A stretch of 64,000 bases of DNA from an uncultured Bacilli bacterium. GTDB lineage: Bacteria > Bacillota_I > Bacilli_A > RF39 > UBA660. The position numbers and the translations under genes are program-made. This document shows positions 25,177 through 33,953 of the stretch, one piece after another. The notes beneath the pieces are model-generated. The model searched no databases. It was not told the DNA's origin and saw only the letters and a program-made list of their open reading frames with translations. Each line of letters starts with the position of its first letter. Position 1 is the stretch's first letter. The DNA lies in NCBI GenBank assembly GCA_934149105.1, contig CAKPDP010000001.1, positions 1 through 64,000 on the forward strand, given 5' to 3'.

Positions 25177-27108
25177 ATGGAAGAAGATAATTCAAAAATA
25201 GAACATTATAATGCTTCTGATATTCAAGTATTAGAAGGATTAGAAGCGGTAAGAAAGAGACCTGGTATGTATATAGGTTCTACTAGTATTAATGGATTAC
25301 ATCATTTAGTTTGGGAAATTGTAGATAATGCTATTGATGAGGCTTTAGCAGGTTATTGTGATGATATTGAAATAACTGTTAATAAGGATGGTTCAGTTAC
25401 AGTTAAGGATGATGGTAGAGGAATACCTGTTGATTTGCATCCTAAAACTGGTATTTCTACAGTAGAAACAGTGTATACGGTACTACATGCAGGTGGAAAA
25501 TTTGGAGGTGGTGGATACAAGGTATCTGGTGGCCTTCATGGTGTTGGTGCTTCAGTTGTTAATGCTCTTAGTAAATGGGTAGAAGTTACTGTTTATAAGA
25601 ATGGTAAGGTTAATTATATTAAATTTATTAATGGTGGTCATACTGTTGCACCTTTGAAGGTAATAGGTGAATGTAGTCTAGATAGAACGGGAACTACAGT
25701 AACGTTTATGCCTGATGAGACAATTTTTAAAGATACAACAACTTTTGATTATGATATTTTAAAGAAAAGATGTAGAGAACTTGCATTTTTGAATAGGGGA
25801 CTTAGAATTATTTTAACTGATGATAGAGTTGCAGATAAAAAGGATATCTTTGTTTATGAAGGTGGAATAAAAGAGTATGTTGAAATGCTTAATAAAGGTA
25901 AAACACCTATTAATAAGGATATTATATATGTTGAAGGTCATGAAGATGGAGTTTCTTTAGAAGTAGCTTTTCAGTATAATGATGGTTATAATTCTTCTAT
26001 ATATTCTTTTGTTAATAATATTACTACACCTGAAGGTGGTACTCATGAAGATGGTGTAAAAAATAGTCTTACAAGGGTTATTAATAATTATGCAAAGAGT
26101 GCTAAATTAATTAAGGATAATGATGATGGTCTTACTGGTGATGATGTTAGGGAAGGTATAACTATGATTATATCTGCTAAAGTTTCAGAACCACAATTTG
26201 AAGGTCAAACTAAAACTAAATTAGGTAATAGTGAGGTTAGAAGAATTGCTGCTAGTATTTTTGGACCAGCTTTGGAGAGATATTTAATGGAAAATCCTGA
26301 TGAGGCCAAAGTTATTATTGAAAAGGGAATAACTGCTTCGAGGGCAAGAGTGGCTGCTAAAAGGGCAAGAGAACTTACTAGAAGAAAAGGTGGTTTGGAA
26401 ATTTCTAATTATTGGGGAAAATTAACTGATTGTTCTAGTAAAGATGCAACTATTTCGGAAATGTTTATAGTTGAGGGGGATTCGGCTGCTGGTTCGGCTA
26501 AAATGGGACGTGATCCTTTAACTCAAGCTATTTTACCTATTAGAGGAAAGATTCTTAATGTTGAAAAAGCAAGACTTGATAGGGTGTTAGCTAATGAAGA
26601 AATTAGGACTATGATTACGGCTTTAGGTACAGGTATAGGTAATGAGTTTGATATTTCTAAGTTGCGTTATTATAAGATTGTTATTATGACTGATGCTGAT
26701 GTTGATGGAGCACATATTAGAACATTGCTTTTAACACTATTTTATAGGTATTTTAGGCCACTTATTGAAGGTGGACATATATATGCTGCTCAACCACCTC
26801 TTTATTCAATTAAGCATGGTAAAAACATTAAATACGTGCTTAATGAAGTGGAGAGGGATAAATATATTGCTTCTTTGCCTGAAAATACTAAATATGAAAT
26901 TGGTAGAATGAAAGGTTTAGGAGAGATGGATCCTGAAGAATTAAGAGAAACTACTATGGGAATAAATAGTAGAATTTTAAAACAGGTAACAATGGATGAT
27001 GCAATAGAAGCAGATGGAACTTTCCAATTGTTAATGGGTGAGGATGTAGAACCTAGAAGACAATTTATTGAAGAAAATGCATTGAATGTTGTTAATTTGG
27101 ATATATAG
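25177..27108 (+). CDS. gyrB: DNA gyrase subunit B
   Basis: The ATPase subunit of gyrase, which introduces negative supercoils. Its 643 residues include the GHKL ATPase (IVDNAIDEALAGYCD, DGRGIPVD, GLHGVGASVVNALS), the TOPRIM domain (IVEGDSAAGSAK, MTDADVDGAHIRTLLL) and the C-terminal GyrA contact (GRMKGLGEMDPEEL). It is the second gene of a recF-gyrB-gyrA run with short gaps. Confidence 0.98.
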   Translation: MEEDNSKIEHYNASDIQVLEGLEAVRKRPGMYIGSTSINGLHHLVWEIVDNAIDEALAGYCDDIEITVNKDGSVTVKDDGRGIPVDLHPKTGISTVETVYTVLHAGGKFGGGGYKVSGGLHGVGASVVNALSKWVEVTVYKNGKVNYIKFINGGHTVAPLKVIGECSLDRTGTTVTFMPDETIFKDTTTFDYDILKKRCRELAFLNRGLRIILTDDRVADKKDIFVYEGGIKEYVEMLNKGKTPINKDIIYVEGHEDGVSLEVAFQYNDGYNSSIYSFVNNITTPEGGTHEDGVKNSLTRVINNYAKSAKLIKDNDDGLTGDDVREGITMIISAKVSEPQFEGQTKTKLGNSEVRRIAASIFGPALERYLMENPDEAKVIIEKGITASRARVAAKRARELTRRKGGLEISNYWGKLTDCSSKDATISEMFIVEGDSAAGSAKMGRDPLTQAILPIRGKILNVEKARLDRVLANEEIRTMITALGTGIGNEFDISKLRYYKIVIMTDADVDGAHIRTLLLTLFYRYFRPLIEGGHIYAAQPPLYSIKHGKNIKYVLNEVERDKYIASLPENTKYEIGRMKGLGEMDPEELRETTMGINSRILKQVTMDDAIEADGTFQLLMGEDVEPRRQFIEENALNVVNLDI

Positions 27109-27119
27109 GAGGTGTAAGA

Positions 27120-29630
27120 ATGAATGAAGAAATAGATAAAAAAGTAAGTGTTGATATTGTTGGTGAGATGAAGACTTCTTTTTTGGATTATTCGATGAGT
27201 GTAATTGTTGCTAGAGCTATTCCTGATGTTAGGGATGGTTTGAAGCCAGTACATAGAAGGGTTTTATATACTTTATATGAAGAAGGAATGACTCCAGATA
27301 AAAAGTATCAGAAGAGTGCAAATGCAGTTGGTGCTGTAATGGGACATTATCATCCACATGGTGATTCGGCTATTTATGATACAATGGTACGTATGGCTCA
27401 AGATTTTACTTATAGGCATTGTTTAGTGGATGGTCATGGTAATTTTGGTTCAATTGATGGTGATGGAGCGGCTGCAAGTCGTTATACAGAGGCTAGATTG
27501 GCAAAGATTTCAATGGAAATTTTAAGAGATTTGAATAAGGATACTGTTGATTTTATTGAGAATTATGATGGTCAAAGAAAGGAACCAGCGGTTTTACCTA
27601 GTAGATTTCCTAATATTTTAGTTAATGGTAATATGGGAATTGCGGTAGGAATGGCAACTAATATTCCTCCTCATAATTTAGGTGAGGTTATTGATGGTTG
27701 TATTGCTTATATTGAAAATCCTGATATAGATGTAAATGGAATAATGGAGTATATTAAGGGTCCTGATTTCCCAACCGGTGGTACAATTCTTGGTAATAGT
27801 GGTATAAAAAGAGCTTATGAAACTGGTAGGGGGACTATAACTATTAGGGGTAAGGTTGAGGTAGAGGAACATAATAATAAGAAGCGAATAATTATTACGG
27901 AATTACCTTATCAGGTTAATAAGAAGGCGTTGATTACAAGAATCGGAGAATTAGTTAGGGATAAGGTTATTGATGGTATTTCTAATTTGACAGATGAATC
28001 GGCATTAGAAGGTATAAAGATAGTTATTGATGTTAAGAAGGAAGCTAATGCTAGTGTAGTTTTGAATAATTTATATAAACATACGCAATTGCAGGTTAAT
28101 TATGGAATAAACTTTTTGATGTTGATTGATGGTAGTCCTAAGACTATTGGAATAAAAACTATTTTAGAGAAGTATATGGACCATCAGAAATCGGTAATTT
28201 ACCGTCGTTGTCAATTTGAATTGAAGAAGTATCAGGCTAGATTACATATTTTAGAGGGTTTGAAAATAGCTTTAGATTATATTGATGAGGTTATAAGGAT
28301 AATTAGGGAATCTGAAACTGATGAGATTGCTGAAAAGGGATTAAGAGATAAGTTTGGTCTATCAGAGGTACAAGCTCAAGCAATTTTGGAAATGAAGTTG
28401 CGTAGGTTAACTGGTTTGGAAAAGGAAAAGGTCTTAAAAGAGATAGACGAATTGCTAAAGTTAATTAAAGAGTTACAGGATATTTTAGCTAGTGAGGCTA
28501 GGATTTTAGAGGTTATTAAAAATGAGATGTTGGATATTAAGGCTCGTTATGCAGATGATAGGAGAACTAATATTGATATGACTGCTATTGATTATATAGA
28601 AGATGAGTCTTTAATACCTGTGGAAAACGTAATTTTGACTTTAACATCGAAGGGATATATAAAGCGTATGCCTGTTGATACTTATAAATCTCAGAAGAGA
28701 GGTGGAGTTGGTATAAAGGGTATGAGTACTAATGATGAGGATTTTGTTGCTCAGATGGTTAATGTTGGTACGCATGATTTTGTGTTATTCTTTACTTCTA
28801 AGGGTAGAGTTTATAGAATGAAGGGTTATGAAATTCCTGAATTTAGTAGGCAATCAAAGGGATTACCGATAATTAATTTGTTGAATTTAGAAAAGGATGA
28901 GGTTGTATCATCGATTTTAAAGATATCAAATGATGATGTTGATAAGTATTTAGTATTTGCAACAAAACTTGGTTTAATTAAGCGTACTAGTATTGATGAA
29001 TTTGCTAATATTAGGAATAATGGTAAGAAGGCTATTAGTTTGAAGGATGATGATGAATTGATTTCTGTTAGAAAAACTAATGGTGAAAACGAGATATTAA
29101 TGGCTTCTTCAAATGGTCGAATGGTAAGATTTGTTGAAACTGCTATCAGAGTAATGGGTCGTAGTGCTTCTGGTGTTAGGGGTATTAATTTAGATGGTGG
29201 ATTATTAATTGGAATGGAAGTTGTTGAAAACGATCAAGATGTATTGGTTATTACGGAGAAAGGATATGGAAAGAAAACTCCTATATCAGAATATCGTGTT
29301 ACTAGTCGTGGTGGTAAGGGTGTTAAGACTCTTAATGTAACTGATAAGAATGGTGCTATTGTTTCATTTAAAACTGTTGTTGATAATCAAGATTTGATGA
29401 TAATTACTGATGAAGGTATTGTTATTAGAATGGGAATTGATCAGATTTCTACTTTGGGTAGAACAACATTGGGTGTTAAACTTATCAATTTAAGAGATGG
29501 TCAACATGTTAGTTCTATAACGGTTGTGGAAAAAGAAGAAGATAATGATGTATTAGAAACTCAAATTCAGGAAGATGAAAAAATAAACACTGAAGTTACT
29601 ACGGTAAGTAGTGATGAAAAAGAATCTTAA
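27120..29630 (+). CDS. gyrA: DNA gyrase subunit A
   Basis: The DNA-cleaving subunit of gyrase (836 residues). The catalytic tyrosine is Tyr122 in AASRYTEARLAK. The quinolone-determining region reads HPHGDSAIYDTMV with Ser83 and Asp87, the sensitive-type residues. The GyrA box is QKRGGVG, a variant of QRRGGKG that marks gyrase rather than topoisomerase IV. The acidic tail is typical. An 11-base gap separates it from gyrB. Confidence 0.98.
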   Translation: MNEEIDKKVSVDIVGEMKTSFLDYSMSVIVARAIPDVRDGLKPVHRRVLYTLYEEGMTPDKKYQKSANAVGAVMGHYHPHGDSAIYDTMVRMAQDFTYRHCLVDGHGNFGSIDGDGAAASRYTEARLAKISMEILRDLNKDTVDFIENYDGQRKEPAVLPSRFPNILVNGNMGIAVGMATNIPPHNLGEVIDGCIAYIENPDIDVNGIMEYIKGPDFPTGGTILGNSGIKRAYETGRGTITIRGKVEVEEHNNKKRIIITELPYQVNKKALITRIGELVRDKVIDGISNLTDESALEGIKIVIDVKKEANASVVLNNLYKHTQLQVNYGINFLMLIDGSPKTIGIKTILEKYMDHQKSVIYRRCQFELKKYQARLHILEGLKIALDYIDEVIRIIRESETDEIAEKGLRDKFGLSEVQAQAILEMKLRRLTGLEKEKVLKEIDELLKLIKELQDILASEARILEVIKNEMLDIKARYADDRRTNIDMTAIDYIEDESLIPVENVILTLTSKGYIKRMPVDTYKSQKRGGVGIKGMSTNDEDFVAQMVNVGTHDFVLFFTSKGRVYRMKGYEIPEFSRQSKGLPIINLLNLEKDEVVSSILKISNDDVDKYLVFATKLGLIKRTSIDEFANIRNNGKKAISLKDDDELISVRKTNGENEILMASSNGRMVRFVETAIRVMGRSASGVRGINLDGGLLIGMEVVENDQDVLVITEKGYGKKTPISEYRVTSRGGKGVKTLNVTDKNGAIVSFKTVVDNQDLMIITDEGIVIRMGIDQISTLGRTTLGVKLINLRDGQHVSSITVVEKEEDNDVLETQIQEDEKINTEVTTVSSDEKES

Positions 29631-29643
29631 TTGGTTCTTTTTT
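29617..29643 (+). terminator. Terminator of gyrA
   Basis: AAAAAGAA pairs with TTCTTTTT around the stop codon, followed by more T. Confidence 0.6.
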
Positions 29644-29698
29644 ATTTGTTTTCATTTGTGGAAAACTCATTTTTTGTTTTTTGTATTTAAAAAATAAT

Positions 29699-29712
29699 AT
29701 TTCCCGGGAAAT
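29699..29712. promoter_or_regulatory. Noc-binding site 1
   Basis: ATTTCCCGGGAAAT is identical to the Bacillus Noc-binding consensus and is a perfect palindrome. Confidence 0.85.
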
Positions 29713-29764
29713 TATTCCTGTGGAAATATTATTTTTAATTATACATATAATTATTTATATATGA

Positions 29765-29780
29765 TGTTCCACGTGAAACA
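29765..29780. promoter_or_regulatory. parS site 1
   Basis: TGTTCCACGTGAAACA matches the ParB site consensus (TGTTNCACGTGAAACA). Confidence 0.93.
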
Positions 29781-29954
29781 TTATTTATGTTAGAATTATT
29801 TTTTTGTTATAATGTTATTTTGTATTTGATCATTATTTTAGATTTATATTGATATAAATTATTTTGATAAATGTAGTGAACTGATGATTTTATAATAATA
29901 TTATTTGAAGTTTATACACTATCTAGATGTTTTGAAATATATAATGTTTAACAA

Positions 29955-29970
29955 TGTTTCACGTGGAACA
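29955..29970. promoter_or_regulatory. parS site 2
   Basis: TGTTTCACGTGGAACA, the reverse complement of site 1. Confidence 0.93.
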
Positions 29971-30059
29971 TTATTATAAAAACATGTAAAAATCATTTGA
30001 TTTTATTACTCTATAAAAAATATTTTTAATAATTATTTATGATAATTGTTTGAATTAAC

Positions 30060-30073
30060 ATTTCCCGGGAAAT
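30060..30073. promoter_or_regulatory. Noc-binding site 2
   Basis: ATTTCCCGGGAAAT, identical to Noc site 1, and followed by AATTATTT-like flanks in both cases. Confidence 0.85.
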
Positions 30074-30123
30074 TATTTAAAGGAAGTGTTATTTTATTTA
30101 TATATATAATTATTTATAAACAA

Positions 30124-30139
30124 AGTTCCACGTGAAACT
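30124..30139. promoter_or_regulatory. parS site 3
   Basis: AGTTCCACGTGAAACT keeps the 14-base core, with the outermost pair changed symmetrically on both sides. Confidence 0.85.
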
Positions 30140-30327
30140 ATATATATTATATGTTACTTTATGTATTTGATTTTTATATTAATTGTATATTATGTTTTTT
30201 CAATTATTAATATTATATTTAATGAAGTGCAGTATTTTTACATTTTAGTATAAAAAATATTTTATTTAAATTTTTTAATTATTATATATATAAAACTATA
30301 TAGCTTTTTAGAATGTTAATATTACTA

Positions 30328-30343
30328 TGTTTCACGTGGAACG
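30328..30343. promoter_or_regulatory. parS site 4
   Basis: TGTTTCACGTGGAACG, one outer base different from sites 2 and 5. Confidence 0.88.
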
Positions 30344-30449
30344 TTAAAAAAATTAATAATTATCTTATTTACTTTTGAATACTAACATTTTGTGATAATT
30401 GTAACTATAATTATAAAATATCTTTTAATAATCAAATTAATATAAACAA

Positions 30450-30465
30450 TGTTTCACGTGGAACA
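30450..30465. promoter_or_regulatory. parS site 5
   Basis: TGTTTCACGTGGAACA, identical to site 2. It ends 13 bases before the SRP RNA promoter, so ParB spreading could affect that gene. Confidence 0.93.
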
Positions 30466-30477
30466 TTAATAAAATGC

Positions 30478-30506
30478 TTGATTATTTGTTTGATTTGTTG
30501 TATTAT
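30478..30506 (+). promoter_or_regulatory. Promoter of SRP RNA
   Basis: TTGATT at 30478-30483 and TATTAT at 30501-30506, spacing 17, put the start at about 30513, exactly where the SRP RNA closing stem begins. Confidence 0.75.
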
Positions 30507-30512
30507 TTGTTT

Positions 30513-30589
30513 GTGCAACAATAATGTTGGAAATAAGTCAGGATCGGAAGATAGCAGCTATAACAACCTCTTATTGTGTGCACTTTTTT
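30513..30589 (+). ncRNA. ffs: Signal recognition particle RNA, small type
   Basis: The universal SRP RNA tip is present: GTCAGGATCGGAAGATAGCA (30537-30556), with GGAA tetraloop on an ATC/GAT stem and the asymmetric loop that binds Ffh. The arms pair as GTGCA/TGCAC and ACAATAA/TTATTGT, closing a hairpin of about 71 nt followed by six T. This is the short type without the Alu domain, unlike the long Bacillus scRNA. The position just before tadA and dnaX is conserved. Confidence 0.92.
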
Positions 30590-30606
30590 GTTGAAAGGTG
30601 ATTTTA

Positions 30607-31020
30607 TTGGAAAAATTTATTGAATTAGCTTATTTAGAAGCAAAGAAGGCTTTTTCTGAAAATGAAGTTCCAATTGGATGTGTTATAGTTAAAAATGGTG
30701 TCGTTTTAGCAGCTACGCATAATATGAAGGAACAATCTAATGATGCTACTAATCATGCTGAAATATTGGCTATTAAGTTAGCTTCAGAAAAAATAGGGGA
30801 TTGGCGTTTAGATGATTGCGTATTATATACAACGGTTAAGCCTTGTTTAATGTGTTTGGGTGCTATAAAGGAAAGTAGAATATCTGAAGTTGTATATTGT
30901 GTTGAAAGTAATCTGGATAAAAAATATTATAAAAAGGTGTTGATAAAAAAAAGTGAAAGTATTTGTGAAAAATCTCTTTATTTGTTGAAAACTTTTTTTG
31001 AGAAAAGGAGAAAAAAATGA
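30607..31020 (+). CDS. tadA: tRNA-specific adenosine deaminase TadA
   Basis: TadA converts A34 to inosine in tRNA-Arg. Zinc ligands are in NHAEI (His50, Glu52 catalytic) and KPCLMC (Cys80, Cys83). The TTG start at 30607 is chosen because GAAAGGTG ends 6 bases upstream. A GTG at 30598 would overlap that ribosome site. At 137 residues it is a little shorter than usual, losing part of the C-terminal helix. TGA is the stop. Confidence 0.93.
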   Translation: MEKFIELAYLEAKKAFSENEVPIGCVIVKNGVVLAATHNMKEQSNDATNHAEILAIKLASEKIGDWRLDDCVLYTTVKPCLMCLGAIKESRISEVVYCVESNLDKKYYKKVLIKKSESICEKSLYLLKTFFEKRRKK

Positions 31021-31036
31021 TTTCTCCCTTTTTTTT
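31007..31036 (+). terminator. Terminator of tadA
   Basis: GGAGAAA pairs with TTTCTCC across the stop codon, followed by C and a run of eight T. Confidence 0.8.
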
Positions 31037-31063
31037 ATGTTATAATAATTTTGAGGTGGTTTT

Positions 31064-32797
31064 ATGTCTTATTTGGCCTTATATAGGAAATATAGACCTA
31101 AATCTTTTGATGAAATGGTTGGTCAAAATAATGTTATTAGAGTTATAAAAAATGCTGTTATGAATAATAAGGTTTCGCATGCTTATTTATTCTCTGGACC
31201 TAGGGGTACTGGTAAAACAACGACGGCAAAGATAATAGCGAAGATGGTTAATTGTGAAAATTTAGTTGATGGTGAACCTTGTGGAAAATGTCCTAGTTGT
31301 TTAAATATTTTGAATAGTAGTGATGTTATTGAAATAGATGCGGCTTCAAATAACGGGGTTGACGAAATAAGGAATTTAAGAGATAAAGTTAATTTAGTAC
31401 CATCAGAAAATAAATATAAAATTTATATTATTGATGAGGTTCATATGCTAACTATTCAAGCTTTTAATGCTTTGTTGAAAACTTTAGAAGAACCTCCGCA
31501 ACATGTTATTTTTATTTTGGCAACGACTGAATTTCATAAAATTCCAATGACGATAGTATCTAGATGCCAAAAATTTCAATTTACTAAAATTAGTGATGAT
31601 GATATGGTAAATAATTTAAGGAGAATTGCAGTTTCTGAAAATATTAATGTTGATAACTCAATTTTATATGAAATTTCGAGACTTTCTGATGGCTGTTGCA
31701 GGGATGCTGTTAATTTATTTGATCAATTGATTTCTTATTCTAATGGTGATATTTCTATCGATCAATTGTACGAAATTAGTGGTAGTATTTCTTATATGGA
31801 ATTATATGAAGTTTTACATTTAATTAACAATAAAAAGTCTTTAGAAATAATTAAATTTTGTTCTAAAATTAACCAGGAAGGTAAAAATATATTTAAGTTT
31901 GTAGAGGAATTACTTGTTTTTATCAAGGATATTATCTCTTTTAAATTTGGAATAGATGATATTAAAATTGCTGAGAAAAGGGAAAAAATAGGGGAATTAT
32001 CTAAATTATATTCTTGTTCTAGTTTGTATTATATGATAGATGAATTGAATGAATTGTTAAATAAAATTAAAATTTCTACTTATCCTTCAATATTATTGAA
32101 TGTTTGTTTACTAAAGCTTGTGGATAATTCTAATGATAACAGGTTAACTACTAATAATGATAATGAAAATAACTTAACTAAAACAAATGCAAATACTTTT
32201 GCTACTGTGAAAAATGATAAAAAAAGTAGTGAGTTTATTTCTAAAAAAAGTAAGGATTCTGAATTAACATTTGAAACTAATGAGAAACTTGATAATAATA
32301 AAAGTTTGAATGATGATGATATTAATCTTAGAATTAATAATGTGTTTGTGGGCGCTACAAAAGAATATTTAGCTGATTATAGGAATAAATGGAAAAATAT
32401 TGATGATTATTTAGTGAAATTTAATTGTGATTATTTGTCTAGTATTTTAAAGGATTGTATGCCAGTAGTTGCTAGTGATAATTATTTGATCGTGTCTGCA
32501 AAATATGCATCAGTTATTAATCGCTTTAATGAAAATTATGTTGCTATAGAGAGTCTGTTAAAAAATATTTTTGAAAGAGAAATAAATGTTGTGGCAATTT
32601 CTGATGATAAGTGGAATGTTGAAAAAAATAAATATATTGCAAATATTAAAAATGGTGTAAAATATCAGCTAAAACCTTTAATATCTAATCTTTCAATGGA
32701 TATTTTAAAAGAATCAAAAACTAATGAGGAAAGTAAAAAAAATGATGTTGATATATTGAAGGATTTATTGGGTAATGATATAATAAAATATGTTTAA
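31064..32797 (+). CDS. dnaX: DNA polymerase III subunit gamma/tau
   Basis: Clamp-loader ATPase (577 residues). Walker A is GPRGTGKTT, the zinc module is CENLVDGEPCGKCPSC, Walker B is IIDEVHML, and the SRC motif is VSRCQKFQF. The tau-specific C-terminus is linked by an Asn/Lys-rich stretch (about 365-420). An extended -10 promoter TGTTATAAT (TATAAT at 31041-31046) lies just upstream. It heads a dnaX-ybaB-recR cluster in Bacillus order. Confidence 0.97.
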   Translation: MSYLALYRKYRPKSFDEMVGQNNVIRVIKNAVMNNKVSHAYLFSGPRGTGKTTTAKIIAKMVNCENLVDGEPCGKCPSCLNILNSSDVIEIDAASNNGVDEIRNLRDKVNLVPSENKYKIYIIDEVHMLTIQAFNALLKTLEEPPQHVIFILATTEFHKIPMTIVSRCQKFQFTKISDDDMVNNLRRIAVSENINVDNSILYEISRLSDGCCRDAVNLFDQLISYSNGDISIDQLYEISGSISYMELYEVLHLINNKKSLEIIKFCSKINQEGKNIFKFVEELLVFIKDIISFKFGIDDIKIAEKREKIGELSKLYSCSSLYYMIDELNELLNKIKISTYPSILLNVCLLKLVDNSNDNRLTTNNDNENNLTKTNANTFATVKNDKKSSEFISKKSKDSELTFETNEKLDNNKSLNDDDINLRINNVFVGATKEYLADYRNKWKNIDDYLVKFNCDYLSSILKDCMPVVASDNYLIVSAKYASVINRFNENYVAIESLLKNIFEREINVVAISDDKWNVEKNKYIANIKNGVKYQLKPLISNLSMDILKESKTNEESKKNDVDILKDLLGNDIIKYV

Positions 32798-32823
32798 ATA
32801 TATGAAATTTGGAAGGTGATATT

Positions 32824-33123
32824 ATGAATATGCAAGCTATGATGCGTGAAGCACAAAAGTTACAAAAAGAATTAATGAAAACTCAAAGTGAGTTAGAAAA
32901 TACTGTTTATGAGGGTAAATCATCATTAGTTGATGTTAAAATTAATGGAAAAAAAGAAATTTTGAGTATATCGATAGAAAAAAGTGAGGATATTGTTAAA
33001 GAAGATATAGAAATGCTTGAAGATATGATACTTTTGGCTGTTAATAGTGCTATGGAAAAGGCAGATAAAGATAAACAACAAAAGTTAGGTAAATATGGTT
33101 CAGGATTAACAGGTTTGATGTAA
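32824..33123 (+). CDS. Nucleoid-associated protein YbaB/EbfC
   Basis: A small DNA-binding protein (99 residues) starting MNMQAMMREAQKLQKELMKT and ending GKYGSGLTGLM, the family pattern. The ATG at 32824 follows GGAAGGTGAT. Its stop TAA shares a base with the recR ATG, so the two are coupled, as in many bacteria. Confidence 0.95.
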   Translation: MNMQAMMREAQKLQKELMKTQSELENTVYEGKSSLVDVKINGKKEILSISIEKSEDIVKEDIEMLEDMILLAVNSAMEKADKDKQQKLGKYGSGLTGLM

Positions 33124-33716
33124 TGTATCCTAGTAGTATAAAGAAATTAATTGATGTTTTTAAATATTTGCCTGGAGTTGGGGAAAAAACAGCGGAGCGT
33201 ATGGCTTTTTCGGTTGTTAATTTTGACAAGGAAAGATTACAAGAATTTGCAGATTCTGTATTAGAGATAAAGAATAATATTAAATATTGTAAAAAATGTA
33301 ATAATTTATCTGAAAGTGATTTGTGTGATATTTGTTCATCTGACAATAGAAATCATAAGATAATTGTTGTAGTTGAAAAAGCTAAGGATGTATTCTTATT
33401 TGAAAAACTTGGAATATTTGATGGTAGTTATCATGTTTTAAATGGGCTGATTTCTCCTATTGATGGTATTAATCCAGAAGATATAAATATTACTTCTTTA
33501 ATCAATAGAGTTGAAGAGGATAATGTTAAGGAAATTATATTAGCACTTAAACCTAGTGTTGAGGGTGAAACAACGATGCAATATATTAATAAAATTTTAG
33601 AAAATAAGAATGTGAAAATTACTAAGATGGCTACAGGAATACCTTTAGGTGCAGATATGGAATATATTGATTCTTTAACTTTAGAAATGGCATTAGAAGG
33701 AAGAAAGAATTTTTGA
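33123..33716 (+). CDS. recR: Recombination protein RecR
   Basis: RecR acts with RecF and RecO in gap repair. Its 197 residues have the helix-hairpin-helix LPGVGEKTAERMAF, the zinc finger CKKCNNLSESDLCDIC, a TOPRIM domain (VVVEKAKDVFLFEK) and the C-terminal ATGIPLGADMEYIDSLTL. TGA stop. Confidence 0.98.
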   Translation: MYPSSIKKLIDVFKYLPGVGEKTAERMAFSVVNFDKERLQEFADSVLEIKNNIKYCKKCNNLSESDLCDICSSDNRNHKIIVVVEKAKDVFLFEKLGIFDGSYHVLNGLISPIDGINPEDINITSLINRVEEDNVKEIILALKPSVEGETTMQYINKILENKNVKITKMATGIPLGADMEYIDSLTLEMALEGRKNF

Positions 33717-33756
33717 TTTTGATATTTTCTTTAACATATAATTTATTGGTGAGAAT

Positions 33757-33942
33757 ATGTTGAGGAAAATGGGTTGTTTGTTAAAGAAAATTATAACTAG
33801 TTCGTTACTTTTGTATGCCTATAATTATTTATGTTTACCATTAAATTTATTTATTCCAATAAATGTTATAACAGTAGTTGTTATTGGTATTTTTGGTGGA
33901 ATTGGTTTAGTAGGTTTGATTTTTTTATCTTTCTTTTTATAG
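33757..33942 (+). CDS. bofA: BofA-family pro-sigma-K processing regulator
   Basis: A 61-residue protein with two hydrophobic segments. The second, NLFIPINVITVVVIGIFGG, followed by IGLVGL, resembles the BofA C-terminus (NPVTALVVGILGIPGV). In Bacillus, BofA holds the SpoIVFB protease inactive during sporulation, and bofA lies just after recR, as here. The family match is moderate because of the small size; synteny raises it. It is followed by holB after 11 bases. Confidence 0.75.
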   Translation: MLRKMGCLLKKIITSSLLLYAYNYLCLPLNLFIPINVITVVVIGIFGGIGLVGLIFLSFFL

Positions 33943-33953
33943 GTGGTGTTTTT

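Larger units (their letters stand above)
29644..30477. other. Centromere-like non-coding region
   Basis: About 830 bases of extremely AT-rich DNA without genes. The only G+C-rich words in it are seven palindromes: five parS sites and two Noc sites, spaced by roughly 50 to 190 bases. See the separate entries. Nothing else recognisable lies between them. Confidence 0.8.

Noticed and set aside
29644..30477. CRISPR array or short tandem repeats
   Set aside because: The repeats are palindromic 14-16-mers at irregular spacing without spacer structure, matching parS and Noc sites.
33831..33953. Longer N-terminus for holB
   Set aside because: The extra frame overlaps bofA, is rich in Trp and Phe unlike delta', and the ATG at 33954 has a good ribosome site.
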